The notes below the pieces were generated by a model. It was not told where the DNA came from and did not search any database. It saw only the letters and a list, made by a program, of their open reading frames with translations. From positions 1-64,000 of the forward strand of contig NZ_FZOD01000053.1 in assembly GCF_900188345.1 (NCBI RefSeq): a DNA stretch of 64,000 nucleotides. Reading direction: 5' to 3'. Source of the stretch: Streptosporangium subroseum. Its GTDB lineage: Bacteria; Actinomycetota; Actinomycetes; Streptosporangiales; Streptosporangiaceae. Below are positions 35,467 to 44,840 of this stretch, piece by piece (positions within the stretch are counted from its first letter, which is position 1; each line of letters begins with the position of its first letter). Position numbers and translations under genes: made by a program.

Positions 35467-37324
35467 CTAGCGCGTGTAGACGTTGGGCCGGGCCGGGGCC
35501 GCCATGCCGGAGCCGATGAAGAAGCTCGGGTGCGGCGGCTGGTTGTAGGCCGTGTTCTGCCAGGCGATCGCGGTGCGGTACTGGACGTCGTGCATGAGAG
35601 TGAAGATCCGCCGGTCGGTGACCGCGGTGGTGGAGTAGACGCGAAGCGCGGTGTTGTCGGCGGTCGCCCAGACGACCTCCTCGCGCCAGTCGCCCAACAG
35701 GTCGCCCGAGAGCGCCGGGGTGGACTTGGTGCCGTTGTTGGAGTGCACCCCGCTCGCGGTCAGCAGGCGGTTGTCGGCGCCGGTGCCGTACTTGTCGATG
35801 TGCGTGCCGTCGAGCAGCTCGCGCACCGGATCGGCGTCCCACCAGGTGAGGAAGTTCATCGAGGACGGCTTGCGGCCCACGTTCTGGCCCCGGGTGTTGA
35901 GGATCCCGTCCCCGCCCGAGGCCGACCACGACTCGGCTCCGGCGCTGCCGGACCAGATGTCGGCCGACACTCCCCTGCCGTTGTCGCCGCCGGCGGCGGT
36001 CTGCCACAGGATCTGCCCGGTGCGGGCATCGGCCATCCACGAGCTGGGCTTGGAGGCGTCCTCGTCGACCTTGAACACCTCAAGGCCCGTCCTGGAGGGG
36101 TCCAGGTCACCGACGTGCATCGCGTCTCCGTGGCCGAGGCCGGTGTTCCACAGGCCCCTGCCGCCCTCGTCGAGGGCCATGGCCCCGTAGACGATCTCGT
36201 CCCTGCCGTCGCGGTCGACGTCGGCGACCGAGAGCTGATGGTTGCCCTGCCCGGCGTAGGCGGAGTTCCCCGAGGCCGCGGAGTCGAACTTCCAGCGCTG
36301 GGTCAGGGCGCCGTCGCGGAAGTCCCAGGCCGCGACGACGGTCCGGGTGTAGTAGCCGCGGGCCATGATCAGGCTGGGGCGCCGGCCGTCGAGGTAGGCG
36401 GTCCCGGCCAGGAACCGGTCGACCCGGTTGCCGTTAGCGGCCGTCACCATCGAGGTCGCCCACGCTCACGTCGTTGGCGGCGTAGGTGTAGGCGACGCCG
36501 TCCGGCGTGGTCCCGCCCGCCGGGGGCTGGATCGGCACGTCGAGGTAGGTGCCGCCGGTGAAGCGCAGGGAGGACTCGGAGGCGGCCTGCTCGACGCCGC
36601 CGACCACCGGGCGCACGGTGTAGGAGGCGTCCGCCGCGGCGTCCGCGTCGAAGTGGTTGGTGGAGGCGGTGAGGGGTAAGGAGTTCACCTTGGTCGCGCC
36701 CCGGTACAGGTTGAACGCCACGTCCGCGGGGTCGGTGCCCAGCAGCCGCCAGGCGACGAAGTTGCCGCTGCCGGCCCGGGCGCTGATCAGTCCCCGGTCG
36801 AGGTCCTCCACCTGCCGGGCGTCACCGGCCGGAGGCGTGGGGGTCACCGTGGGGGTGGGCGTCGGCGTCGGGGTCGGTCCTGTCGAGCCGGTGCAGGTCA
36901 CGCCGTTGAGTGTGAACACCGCCGGGACGGGATTGGCGGTGTTGTTCCACGAGGCGTTGAAGCCGAACGAGACGGTGGCGTCGGTGGCCAGCGCGGCGTT
37001 GTACCCGGCGTCCGCGGCCGTCACCTGGGCGCCGCTCTGGGTGATCGCGGAGTTCCAGGCCTGGGTCACCTGCTGGCCGGCGGTGAAGCCCCAGCCCAGC
37101 TTCCAGCCGTTGATCGGGTCACCGAGGTTGGTCACCGCCACGGTGCCGCTGAACCCTCCCGCCCACTGGGTGGAGACGGAGTAGGCGACGCGGCAGCCGG
37201 CCGCGGCGGCCTGCGCGACGACGACCGAGGTCGCGGTCGCGGCGATCGCGAGCACGGCCGCCGAGCAGATCACGCGTAGGCGGCGAAGGGACGGTCTTGA
37301 TGATCCGGACATGCTCTTCCCCAT
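35467..37324 (-). pseudogene. CBM2-rhamnogalacturonan lyase (PL11-like) with internal deletion and frameshift
   Basis: Secreted pectin-degrading enzyme, now broken. From the ATG at 37324: signal peptide, a cellulose-binding CBM2 domain (CRVAYSVSTQWAGGFSGTVA ending in VTCTGS), a Pro/Thr linker, then the lyase N-terminus up to YAANDVSVGDLDGDGR, where a TAA stops the frame. The lyase resumes in another frame at NGNRVDRFLAGTAYLDG and runs to PARPNVYTR. Intact relatives have roughly 100 residues between these points, so a deletion at about 36440 removed part of the propeller and shifted the frame. A GAAAGCGCTTTC palindrome lies upstream and a terminator downstream. Confidence 0.82.
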
Positions 37325-37364
37325 GGTGAGCGAATCGGCGCGCTTCACTTGGTCACGATGGCCG

Positions 37365-37376
37365 GAAAGCGCTTTC
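37365..37376. promoter_or_regulatory. Operator-like palindrome upstream of the lyase gene
   Basis: GAAAGCGCTTTC is a perfect 12-base palindrome centred on CG, as in LacI-family catabolic operators (CebR-like sites use GAGCGCTC). It lies about 40 bases before the lyase ATG. Binding protein unknown. Confidence 0.6.
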
Positions 37377-37685
37377 GCGACTCCCATCACATATCGGGAA
37401 TCCGGCCACCACGCCATCGCGGGGAGTTCGCCGTCCTTTCGCCGAAAGGCGCCGGCGTCCGGCGCGCGCTCCCGCAGGCTGCGACGATCCGGCGCCCACG
37501 CGGCCGCAGAGCCCCTCCCGTGGGCGTGAGCGCAGGTGAAACTTTCAGCCGGTCACCGCCCTGGGTGCTGGAGGGCCCGCGCCTCCGGTGGGCGCGCCCG
37601 CGTCGGGCGCGCGGAGCCGTACCCGCCTCCCGTGAATCACCCTTTATCCCGTTAAAGCGATTTGCGATCGCCCATCCCGGCCAGC

Positions 37686-38186
37686 ATGCTGGACGTCATG
37701 CTGATCAGGGACGCGACGTCCGACGACTGGCCGGCGATCTGGCCCTTCCTCCGCCAGATCGTCGCCGCCGGTGAGACCTTCACCTGGGACCGCGACGTCA
37801 GCGAGGAGCGGGCCCGGGCGATGTGGCTCCTGGAGCCTCCGAGCCGCACGGTCGTCGCCGTCGGCCCCGACCAGGCGATCCTGGGCACGGCCAAGATGAA
37901 TCCCAACCACATGGGGCCCGCCTCCCACATCTCCAGCGCGAGCTTCATGGTCGATCCCGCTCACGCCGGGCGCGGCGTCGGCCGGGCCCTGGGCGAGCAC
38001 GTCCTGGACTGGGCGCGCGGCGAGGGCTACCGCGCGATGCAGTTCAACGCCGTCGTGGAGACCAACACCCGGGCGGTGGCGCTGTGGCGCTCGCTCGGTT
38101 TCGAGGTGCTGGCGACCCTGCCGGAGGGTTTCAAGCACCCGGCCGAGGGCTACGTCGGCCTGCACATCATGTATCGGCCGCTCTGA
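37686..38186 (+). CDS. GNAT N-acetyltransferase
   Basis: 166 residues from the ATG at 37686 (MLDVMLIRDATSDDWPAIWP); ATG 37698 is equally possible. Conserved motifs are FMVDPAHAGRGVGRALGEHV and NAVVETNTRAVALWRSLGFE, with the closing GYVGLHIMYRPL typical of the acetyltransferase branch annotated near phosphinothricin/methionine-sulfoximine acetyltransferases. Substrate not predictable. The gene is followed by the TauE/SafE permease after about 100 bases. Confidence 0.9.
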   Translation: MLDVMLIRDATSDDWPAIWPFLRQIVAAGETFTWDRDVSEERARAMWLLEPPSRTVVAVGPDQAILGTAKMNPNHMGPASHISSASFMVDPAHAGRGVGRALGEHVLDWARGEGYRAMQFNAVVETNTRAVALWRSLGFEVLATLPEGFKHPAEGYVGLHIMYRPL

Positions 38187-38289
38187 TCGCGCGCGACGGC
38201 CGTCGGTCGCTCACCGGGCATCGGGTGAGATCCACGGGAATGAGGCGCGAAGGGCTCCCTGCGCGGGCGGCCCGTGGGCGGCGCATCTG

Positions 38290-39027
38290 ATGCCCCCTCT
38301 CGACGCCCTGCAGTGGGCGGTGGCGCTGCTGGCCCTGTTCCTCGTCGGCTTCTCCAAGACCGGCGTCTCCGGCGCGGGGACGGTGGCGGTCGCCCTGTTC
38401 GCGTTTGTCCTGCCGACCAGGCTGTCCACGGGCGTCCTGCTGCCGCTGCTGCTCGTCGGCGACGTGGTCGCCGTGGCCGTCTACCGCCGCCACGCGGACT
38501 GGCCGAGGCTGCTCAGGCTCTCCCCGTGGGTGGCCGCGGGCGTGGTCGCCGGCGCCCTCGTCGTCGGCTGGGCCGACGACGCCCAGATGAGACGGCTCAT
38601 CGGCGGGATCCTGCTGGCCATCCTCGCCGTCCACCTGTGGAACCGGCGCCGCGGCCCCGACGCCTCGCTCGCCCACCACCGGCTGATCGCCGCCCTCGCG
38701 GGGATCTTCGCCGGCTTCGCCACCATGACCGCCAACGCGGCAGGGCCGATCATGGCCCTCTACCTGCTGGCGGCGGGCCTGCCGATGCTGGGGTTCCTCG
38801 GGACCAGCGCGTGGTTCTTCCTCACGCTCAACGCGTTCAAGGTGCCCTTCAGCGTCGCGCTCGGCCTCATCACCCCGGCCACGCTCGCGTTCGGCGCGCT
38901 GACGGCCCCCGCCGTCCTCGCCGGGGCGGTGGCCGGCCGCATGATCATCAGCCGGATCGACCGGAAGTTCTTCGAGTGGACCACGGTCGCGCTCACCCTG
39001 GTCGCGGCGGTGCGCCTGCTGGTGTGA
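38290..39027 (+). CDS. TauE/SafE (TSUP) family permease
   Basis: 245 residues with about seven to eight membrane helices. The N-terminal repeat (LLALFLVGFSKTGVSGAGTV) and the second repeat (IAALAGIFAGFATMTANAAG, then PIMALYLLAAG) carry the GxxxG and N-A-A-G-P elements of TSUP carriers, which move sulfite, sulfoacetate or other organosulfur or organic anions. Start at the ATG 38290. Substrate undetermined. Confidence 0.92.
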   Translation: MPPLDALQWAVALLALFLVGFSKTGVSGAGTVAVALFAFVLPTRLSTGVLLPLLLVGDVVAVAVYRRHADWPRLLRLSPWVAAGVVAGALVVGWADDAQMRRLIGGILLAILAVHLWNRRRGPDASLAHHRLIAALAGIFAGFATMTANAAGPIMALYLLAAGLPMLGFLGTSAWFFLTLNAFKVPFSVALGLITPATLAFGALTAPAVLAGAVAGRMIISRIDRKFFEWTTVALTLVAAVRLLV

Positions 39028-39171
39028 GAACGGCGGCCCGACGGATCGGCAGGTCACCGCCGGGGCGCCCGACGGCCATCCTGGCCTGGTGCGGCCCCGG
39101 CCGCCGATGCCGGCAGGACTCCAGCGGTACTACCCTGGGTGCACTTTGTCGTGCCAAGGAGGGGCCAGCTG

Positions 39172-40527
39172 ATGTCACCGGTTCTGGAGAGTACGGCTCG
39201 CGCGCTGCTGCGCAGGGTCGCGGTGGAGCAGGCCGAGTCGCGGATACCGTCCCTGGCGGTGGCCGTGGTGCGTGACGGGCGGCTCGCCTGGTTCGGCTCG
39301 CGCGGCCAGGTGGAGGGAGCCGCGCCCACCGAGACCACCCAGTACCGGATCGGATCGATCACCAAGAGCATGGTCGCCACCGTGGTCATGCGGTTGCGCG
39401 ACGAGGGCCGCGTGGACCTGCTCGACCCGATCGCCAAGCACATCCCCGGCATCCCGGTCGGCGAGGTGACCGTCGCCCAGCTGCTGTCGCACACCTCCGG
39501 ACTGAGCGCCGAGTCGCCCGGCCCGTGGTGGGAGCGGACCCCGGGCATGCCGGTGGAGGAGCTCATCGGCCGGCTCGGCCCCGAGACCGCCCGGCACCGG
39601 CCTGGGCGCCGCTACCACTACTCCAACCTGGGATTCGGCCTGCTGGGAGAGCTGGTCGCCCGGCACAGGGACATGAACTGGGCGCAGGCCGTACAGCAGG
39701 AGATCCTGCGGCCGCTGGGCATGGACGACACCACGCCCCGGCCGCGCGCCCCGCACGCCACCGGCTACGCCGTGCACCCGTGGGCCGACGTGCTGCTGCC
39801 CGAGCCCGAGCACGACGCGGTCGCCATGGCCCCGGCGGGGCAGCTCTGGTCCACCCCCGCCGACCTCGCCCGGTGGGCGGCGTTCGTGGCCGGAGACACC
39901 GGCGGCGTCCTCGATCCGGCCACCGTGGCCGAGATGCGCGAGCCCGCGACCGTCGACGACGGCGACGCCTGGACCGGCGGATACGGCCTGGGCCTGCAGC
40001 TCACCCGCGCGGGTGGCCGCCGCCTGGCCGGGCACACCGGCTCCATGCCGGGCTTCCTGGCCACCGTGTGGGCCGACCCCTCCGACAGGGTCGGCGTGCT
40101 TTTCATGGCCAACTCCACCTCGGGGATGAGCCGGGGCCTGCTGACCGACCTGCTGGCCATCCTCGATGAGCACGAGCCGCGCCTGCCCGCCGAATGGGAG
40201 CCCGCGGGAGCCGACGCGGGCCTGCTGGAGCTGACCGGCCCGTGGTACTGGGGGCCCAGCGCGTACGCGCTGCGGCTGCTGCCGCAGGGAGACGTGTGCC
40301 TCAATCCGGTCGTCGGCACCGGCCGCGCCTCCCGGTTCGCCGCCCAGGACGACGGGACCTGGCTCGGGCTGGACGGCTACTACGCCGGTGAGATCCTGCG
40401 CGTGGTCCGCCGGGCCGACGGCTCGCTCAGCCACCTGGACCTCAACACCTTCGTCTTCACCCGGACCCCCTACGACCCCGCGGCCGAGGTGCCCGGCGGG
40501 GTGGACCCCGGCGGCTGGCGCGGCTGA
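39172..40527 (+). CDS. Serine hydrolase of the beta-lactamase/PBP class C fold
   Basis: 451 residues. SxxK motif SITK (nucleophile about residue 62) in YRIGSITKSMVATVV, the YSN motif in RYHYSNLGFGLLGELVA and the HTG motif in LAGHTGSMPGFLATV form the complete class C active site. A C-terminal lipocalin-like domain follows (LTGPWYWGPSAYALRLLPQG). No signal peptide, so probably a cytosolic esterase or D-aminopeptidase-like enzyme. AAGGAGG lies 10 bases before the ATG at 39172, which fixes this start over the upstream frame at 39139. Confidence 0.9.
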   Translation: MSPVLESTARALLRRVAVEQAESRIPSLAVAVVRDGRLAWFGSRGQVEGAAPTETTQYRIGSITKSMVATVVMRLRDEGRVDLLDPIAKHIPGIPVGEVTVAQLLSHTSGLSAESPGPWWERTPGMPVEELIGRLGPETARHRPGRRYHYSNLGFGLLGELVARHRDMNWAQAVQQEILRPLGMDDTTPRPRAPHATGYAVHPWADVLLPEPEHDAVAMAPAGQLWSTPADLARWAAFVAGDTGGVLDPATVAEMREPATVDDGDAWTGGYGLGLQLTRAGGRRLAGHTGSMPGFLATVWADPSDRVGVLFMANSTSGMSRGLLTDLLAILDEHEPRLPAEWEPAGADAGLLELTGPWYWGPSAYALRLLPQGDVCLNPVVGTGRASRFAAQDDGTWLGLDGYYAGEILRVVRRADGSLSHLDLNTFVFTRTPYDPAAEVPGGVDPGGWRG

Positions 40528-40736
40528 GCGGCGAGCGCCCCGGCCGGACCCGCGGGCCCGCCGCAGGGACCGTGCCGGCGGCCGCGAAGGCGACGGTCTC
40601 CATCCGCCATGCTCCGGCGCTCGGCGAGCCGGAACCGTCGCCCTGACCGCGGCATGGGCCCTACGGCGCCGGTCGCCGAAGCCGTTCACGACGGGCGCTC
40701 CGGCCACCGCCGCGGACCGCGGTGGTGGCCGCGGTT

Positions 40737-41258
40737 TTAGTGGCTGACCTTCTCGTCCCGGTGCGGGAGCTTCCAGTTGGGCCGGACGAAGTGGCACGTG
40801 TAGCCGTTGGGGTAGTGCTCGAGATAGTCCTGGTGCTCGGGCTCGGCCTCCCAGAAGGGCCCGGCCGGCTCAACCTCGGTGACGACCTTGGCCGGCCAGA
40901 GACCGGAGGCGTCGACGTCGGCGATCGTGTCCTCGGCGACCTTCTTCTGCTCGTCGTTCGTGTAGAAGATGGCCGACCGGTAGCTGAGCCCTATGTCGTT
41001 TCCCTGGCGGTTCTTCGTCGTGGGGTCGTGGACCTGGAAGAAGAACTCGAGAAGGTCCCGGTAGGAGATCGTCTCCGGGTCGAAGACGATCTCGATCGAC
41101 TCGGCGTGGGACCCGTGGTTCCTGTAGGTCGCGTTGGGCACGTCCCCGCCCGTGTAACCGACCCTTGTGGAGATCACGCCCGGGCGTTTACGGATGAGGT
41201 CCTGCATTCCCCAGAAGCAGCCTCCGGCGAGGATCGCGACTTCAGTCGTTCCGGTCAT
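40737..41258 (-). CDS. msrA: Peptide methionine sulfoxide reductase A
   Basis: 173 residues reducing methionine-S-sulfoxide in proteins, with thioredoxin recycling. Catalytic Cys in AILAGGCFWGMQDLIRK (about residue 14); typical GVISTRVGYTGGDVPNATYR, HAESIEIVFDPE, HDPTTKNRQGNDIGLSYRSA and the closing FVRPNWKLP. Cys beyond the catalytic one is present in YTCHFV. Length is normal for the family. An ATG pair gives 41261 or 41258 as start. Single gene. Confidence 0.96.
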   Translation of the reverse strand: MTGTTEVAILAGGCFWGMQDLIRKRPGVISTRVGYTGGDVPNATYRNHGSHAESIEIVFDPETISYRDLLEFFFQVHDPTTKNRQGNDIGLSYRSAIFYTNDEQKKVAEDTIADVDASGLWPAKVVTEVEPAGPFWEAEPEHQDYLEHYPNGYTCHFVRPNWKLPHRDEKVSH

Positions 41259-41749
41259 CACTGTGCTCCTTCGTCTGAGTGCCCGAACAGTCTGCGGTAT
41301 GCGCCGTGGCCTTCGCCCTCCGGCCCCCGCCCAGCCGGACGGAGCCAGGAGTGGCCGGGCCGCTGCGGTCTCCCTCAGACCAGGCGAGATACCATTTCAC
41401 TGCGGGCCGTACTGAACGCGGTGATCGCTCGCGTCGTCCACCACGCAGTATGAGACTAACCATGCTATAACGCACCCCGGCTCGGCGACGGCGGTGCCGT
41501 GGCCACGGCCATGGCACGCCTCAGACGAGGGAAGGCCGTCCCTTCCTCACGGAGCGAGAGCGGGCGGCGCGTCGTCGATCCCGGGGTGGCCGGCCCCGTG
41601 CGGCGTCACCGGCCTGCCGCCGGTGAGTGCGGCCGCGTGGCCGGCGAGGACGCGCCGATGGGCGGCCTACCCCCGCGGCACTACACTTTCCGGACATCAC
41701 CATCGGAGTTTCCGGGCACCGGCACCAGAAAGGCGGGGCGGGTAAGAGC
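41259..41749. other. Intergenic region between msrA and the DyP-encapsulin operon
   Basis: About 490 bases between divergent genes. No convincing small gene. A -10-like TACACT (41682-41687) lies 62 bases before the peroxidase ATG, and TTTCCGG is repeated around 41687-41716. A -35 element is not clear. Confidence 0.4.
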
Positions 41750-42775
41750 ATGACGCAACCGGTCGTCGTCTCGCAGGCGGTCCTCAAGCCGCTCACCAAC
41801 GCCGCCCTCTTCCTGGTGGTGACCGTCGACGCCGGCGGCGAGCCCGTGGTGCGAGAACTGCTGCCCGATGTGGCCGCTCTGGTGCGGTCGGTGGGTTTCC
41901 GGGTCCCCGAGGCCGGTCTCACCTGTGTCACCGGCATCGGCTCGGCGGTCTGGGACCGGCTCTTCGACGGGCCGCGCCCGGCGGAGCTGCACCCCTTCCG
42001 CGCGCTGGAGGGGGCCGTGCACCGCGCCGTCTCCACGCCCGGCGACCTGCTCTTCCACATCCGGGCCTCCCGGATGGACCTGTGTTTCGAGCTGGCGGCC
42101 CAGCTCACCCGCCGGCTGGCGGGCGCGGTGACCGTGCGGGACGAGGTGCACGGATTCCGCTACTTCGACGACCGCGACCTCCTCGGCTTCGTCGACGGCA
42201 GCGAGAACCCCACCGGCCCGGCCGCCCAGGCCGCGGTCATGATCGGCGCGGAGGATCCCGGCTTCGCCGGGAGCAGCTACGTCATCGTGCAGAAATACCT
42301 GCACGACCTCACCGCCTGGGAGACGCTGCCGGTGGAGGCGCAGGAGCGGGCGGTCGGGCGCACCAAACTGTCCAACATCGAACTGCCCGACGAGCTCAAA
42401 CCCTCCGACTCCCACGTGGCGCTGAACACCGTCATCGACCCCGACGGCACCGAGCGGCAGATCCTGCGCGACAACATGGCCTTCGGCTCGGTGGGCAGGG
42501 GCGAGTTCGGCACCTACTTCATCGGCTACTCCGCCACTCCGAGCGTCACCGAGCGGATGCTGGAGAACATGTTCATCGGCGACCCGCCGGGCAACCACGA
42601 CCGGCTCCTGGACTTCTCCACCGCGGTGACCGGGACCCTGTTCTTCGTGCCCACCGCCGACTTCCTCGACGACCTTCCCCAAGCCCCCGCGCCACTGGCA
42701 CACCAGGTGCCCGAATCACCCGTGTACGAGGGGTCGCTGGGCATCGGCGACCTGAAGAGGAGTCCCGCACGATGA
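41750..42775 (+). CDS. DyP-type peroxidase, encapsulin cargo
   Basis: 341-residue heme peroxidase. Class B-like active site: GFVDG motif with distal D149, proximal heme His H222 (DSHVAL), distal R240 and N242 (ILRDNMAFG). The last 15 residues contain SLGIGDLKRS (329-338), which matches the conserved encapsulin targeting peptide SLxIGSLK, so the enzyme should be packed inside the shell encoded next. The TGA overlaps the ATG of the shell gene (ATGA), giving coupled translation. Start at the ATG 41750; the upstream frame is rejected because the DyP fold starts here. Role: oxidative-stress defence or dye/lignin-type oxidation. Confidence 0.96.
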   Translation: MTQPVVVSQAVLKPLTNAALFLVVTVDAGGEPVVRELLPDVAALVRSVGFRVPEAGLTCVTGIGSAVWDRLFDGPRPAELHPFRALEGAVHRAVSTPGDLLFHIRASRMDLCFELAAQLTRRLAGAVTVRDEVHGFRYFDDRDLLGFVDGSENPTGPAAQAAVMIGAEDPGFAGSSYVIVQKYLHDLTAWETLPVEAQERAVGRTKLSNIELPDELKPSDSHVALNTVIDPDGTERQILRDNMAFGSVGRGEFGTYFIGYSATPSVTERMLENMFIGDPPGNHDRLLDFSTAVTGTLFFVPTADFLDDLPQAPAPLAHQVPESPVYEGSLGIGDLKRSPAR

Positions 42776-43581
42776 ACAATCTGCACCGCGAACTGGCGCC
42801 CATCTCCGCGGCGGCCTGGGCCGACCTGGAAGACGAGGCCCGGCGCACCTTCAAGCGGCACCTCGCCGGACGCAGGGTCGTCGACGTGCCGGACCCGGGG
42901 GGCATCACCCTGTCGTCGGTCCCCACCGGCCATCTCGCCCCGATCGAGCCGCCCTCCGAGGGGGTGATCTCCCACTCCCGCACCTCGATGCCGATCGTCG
43001 AGCTGCGCGTGCCGTTCACCCTGGACCGGCGGGCCGTCGACGACGTCGAGCGCGGCGCCCGCGACGCCGACTGGCAGCCGGTGAAGGACGCCGCCAAGCA
43101 GATGGCGTTCGCCGAGGACCGGGTGGTGTTCGAGGGATACGCCGCGGCCGGGATCGAGGGGATCAGGCAGGCCTCCACCAACCCGGTGCTCAGCCTGCCC
43201 GAGGACGTACGGGCCTACCCGAACACCGTCAGCCGGGCGGTGAGCGCCCTGCGGCTGGCCGGAGTGGACGGGCCGTACTCGCTGGTGCTCAGCGCCGACG
43301 CCTACACCGCCGTCAACGAGACCTCCGACCACGGTTACCCGATCCACGAGCACCTCACCAGGGTGATCGACGGAGAGATCATCTGGGCGCCCGCCATCGA
43401 CGGCGCGTTCCTGCTGTCCGCCCGCGGCGGCGACTTCGCCCTGCACCTGGGCCAGGACCTCTCCATCGGCTACCTGTCACACGACGCCGACGGGGTGCGG
43501 CTCTACCTCCAGGAGTCGCTGACCTTCCTGGACTACACCGGTGAGGCCGGCGTGGCGCTCACCTCGCCCGGCTCCGCCTGA
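42772..43581 (+). CDS. Family 1 encapsulin shell protein
   Basis: 269 residues forming the icosahedral HK97-fold nanocompartment. It begins NNLHRELAPISAAAWADLED, the conserved encapsulin N-terminus that binds cargo peptides, and contains RTFKRHLAGRRVVDVPDPGG, then DDVERGARDADWQPVKDAAK, and the E-loop and P-domain segments down to LYLQESLTFLDYTGEAG. The ATG overlaps the DyP stop by 4 bases. Length is normal for the family. The pair is the well-known encapsulated DyP system. Confidence 0.96.
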   Translation: MNNLHRELAPISAAAWADLEDEARRTFKRHLAGRRVVDVPDPGGITLSSVPTGHLAPIEPPSEGVISHSRTSMPIVELRVPFTLDRRAVDDVERGARDADWQPVKDAAKQMAFAEDRVVFEGYAAAGIEGIRQASTNPVLSLPEDVRAYPNTVSRAVSALRLAGVDGPYSLVLSADAYTAVNETSDHGYPIHEHLTRVIDGEIIWAPAIDGAFLLSARGGDFALHLGQDLSIGYLSHDADGVRLYLQESLTFLDYTGEAGVALTSPGSA

Positions 43582-43694
43582 CCCTCGGACTCTCGGACAG
43601 ACCTGAGCGCCTCGGATGCCCGGACGGATGCCCCGGCGCCGTCTCGGCATCCGTGTTCCAGTGCGAGAGCGCCGTCTTACCGGGATGAGCGCGT

Positions 43695-44391
43695 TCAGGC
43701 TCGCAGGGCCTTCCGGAAGGTGACCGGGTCTGCGGGGATCATCACGACAAGGGTCTGACCCGGGGCGCTGTGCAGTGTGATCAGTTCGTTGAAGAATTCC
43801 ATGTCGCCGAAACCCGGGTGTCGCAGGATCTTTCTTTCGTGGAGCCAGGTGGAGACCCGGTGCTCCTGCCACAGGCGGCGAAACAGCGCACTTCTGTCAT
43901 TCAGCTCCGCGACGAGTTCGGCGAGACGGGGATGATCCGGGGTGCGGCCGGCGTCGATTCTCAGCATGCCGATCATTTCGGTGGCCGCCTCCTCCCAGCT
44001 TCGGCCGTAGAGTTCGCGCGCCGCCGGCGAGAGGAGCATCCATCTGAGGCCGTTGCGTTCACGCGCGGGCATGGTGTTGAAGTCGGCGAACAGGAACGCC
44101 GCCGCCCTGTTCGCGGTGACGACGTCGATGAACGGGCCGAACAGAATGGCGGGAGTGTCGTCCAGCAGGTCGAGTACACGCTGCACTTTGCGGTCGACGG
44201 TCCTGCGTGCGGGTGCGCCGGGCGAGGTCCCGTCGGTGATCCCGGCGAGGGTGTACGGATGTGACCGTTCGTCGGCGGTCAGGCGCAGCGCCCCCGCCAC
44301 GCCGTCGAGCACGGCTCGCGAAGCCGTCCGCTGACGCCCCTGCTCAAGCCGCGTGTAGTAGTCGGGGCTCACCCCGGCGAGACGAACGGCG
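43695..44391 (-). pseudogene. XRE/MmyB-like regulator lacking its N-terminus
   Basis: The frame contains RLAGVSPDYYTRLEQGRQRT, then the MmyB-type ligand domain (FGPFIDVVTANRAAAFLFAD, LITLHSAPGQTLVVMIPADP). The first 35-40 residues, including the first HTH helices, are missing: family similarity stops at about 44385, where the minus frame merges into an aldo/keto reductase fragment on the plus strand. The continuing frame beyond 44391 is therefore not part of the protein. The intact relative at 51868 in this window shows what a full-length member looks like. Confidence 0.75.
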
Positions 44392-44813
44392 TGCTCGCGA
44401 CGGTCCGGGAGCTGGGCATCGGCTTCGTCGCCTACGCGCCGCTCGGCCGTGGGTTCCTCACCGGGACCGTCCGGTCGGCCGGCGAGATCCCGGAGACGGA
44501 CCTGCGGCACGCCTTCCCGCGGTTCCAGGACGGAACGCTCGACAGCAACCTCACGCTGCTGGAGAAGGTCGAGACGATCGCCGCCGCGACGGGGGCGTCG
44601 CCGGGACAGGTCGCCCTCGCCTGGGTCCTGTCGCGCGGTGACGACGTCGTCGCCATCCCCGGCACGCGCGTGCGGACCCACCTGGAGGAGAACGTCGCCG
44701 CGGCGGCACTGCGCCTGCGGCAGGAGACGCTCCGCGATCTGGATCGGGCGGTGCCGGCGGACGCCGTCGCGGGAGATCGCCGCGCTCCCGCCGACATCGG
44801 CATCCAGGAGTGA
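44391..44813 (+). pseudogene. C-terminal half of an aldo/keto reductase
   Basis: 140 residues beginning VLATVRELGIGFVAYAPLGR, then GFLTGTVRSAGEIPETDLRH and LAWVLSRGDDVVAIPGTRVR, the C-terminal half of the barrel with the cofactor-binding strand. The N-terminal half with the catalytic Asp/Tyr/Lys/His is absent. It abuts the 5'-truncated regulator at about 44385-44391. The two would have been divergent neighbours, so one deletion removed both starts and their promoters. Confidence 0.75.
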
Positions 44814-44840
44814 TGACGGCGCGACGGCCGGGGCGCGATC

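Noticed and set aside
39175..40797. 540-codon minus-strand frame opposite the serine hydrolase
   Set aside because: The SxxK, YSN and HTG motifs are all on the plus strand.
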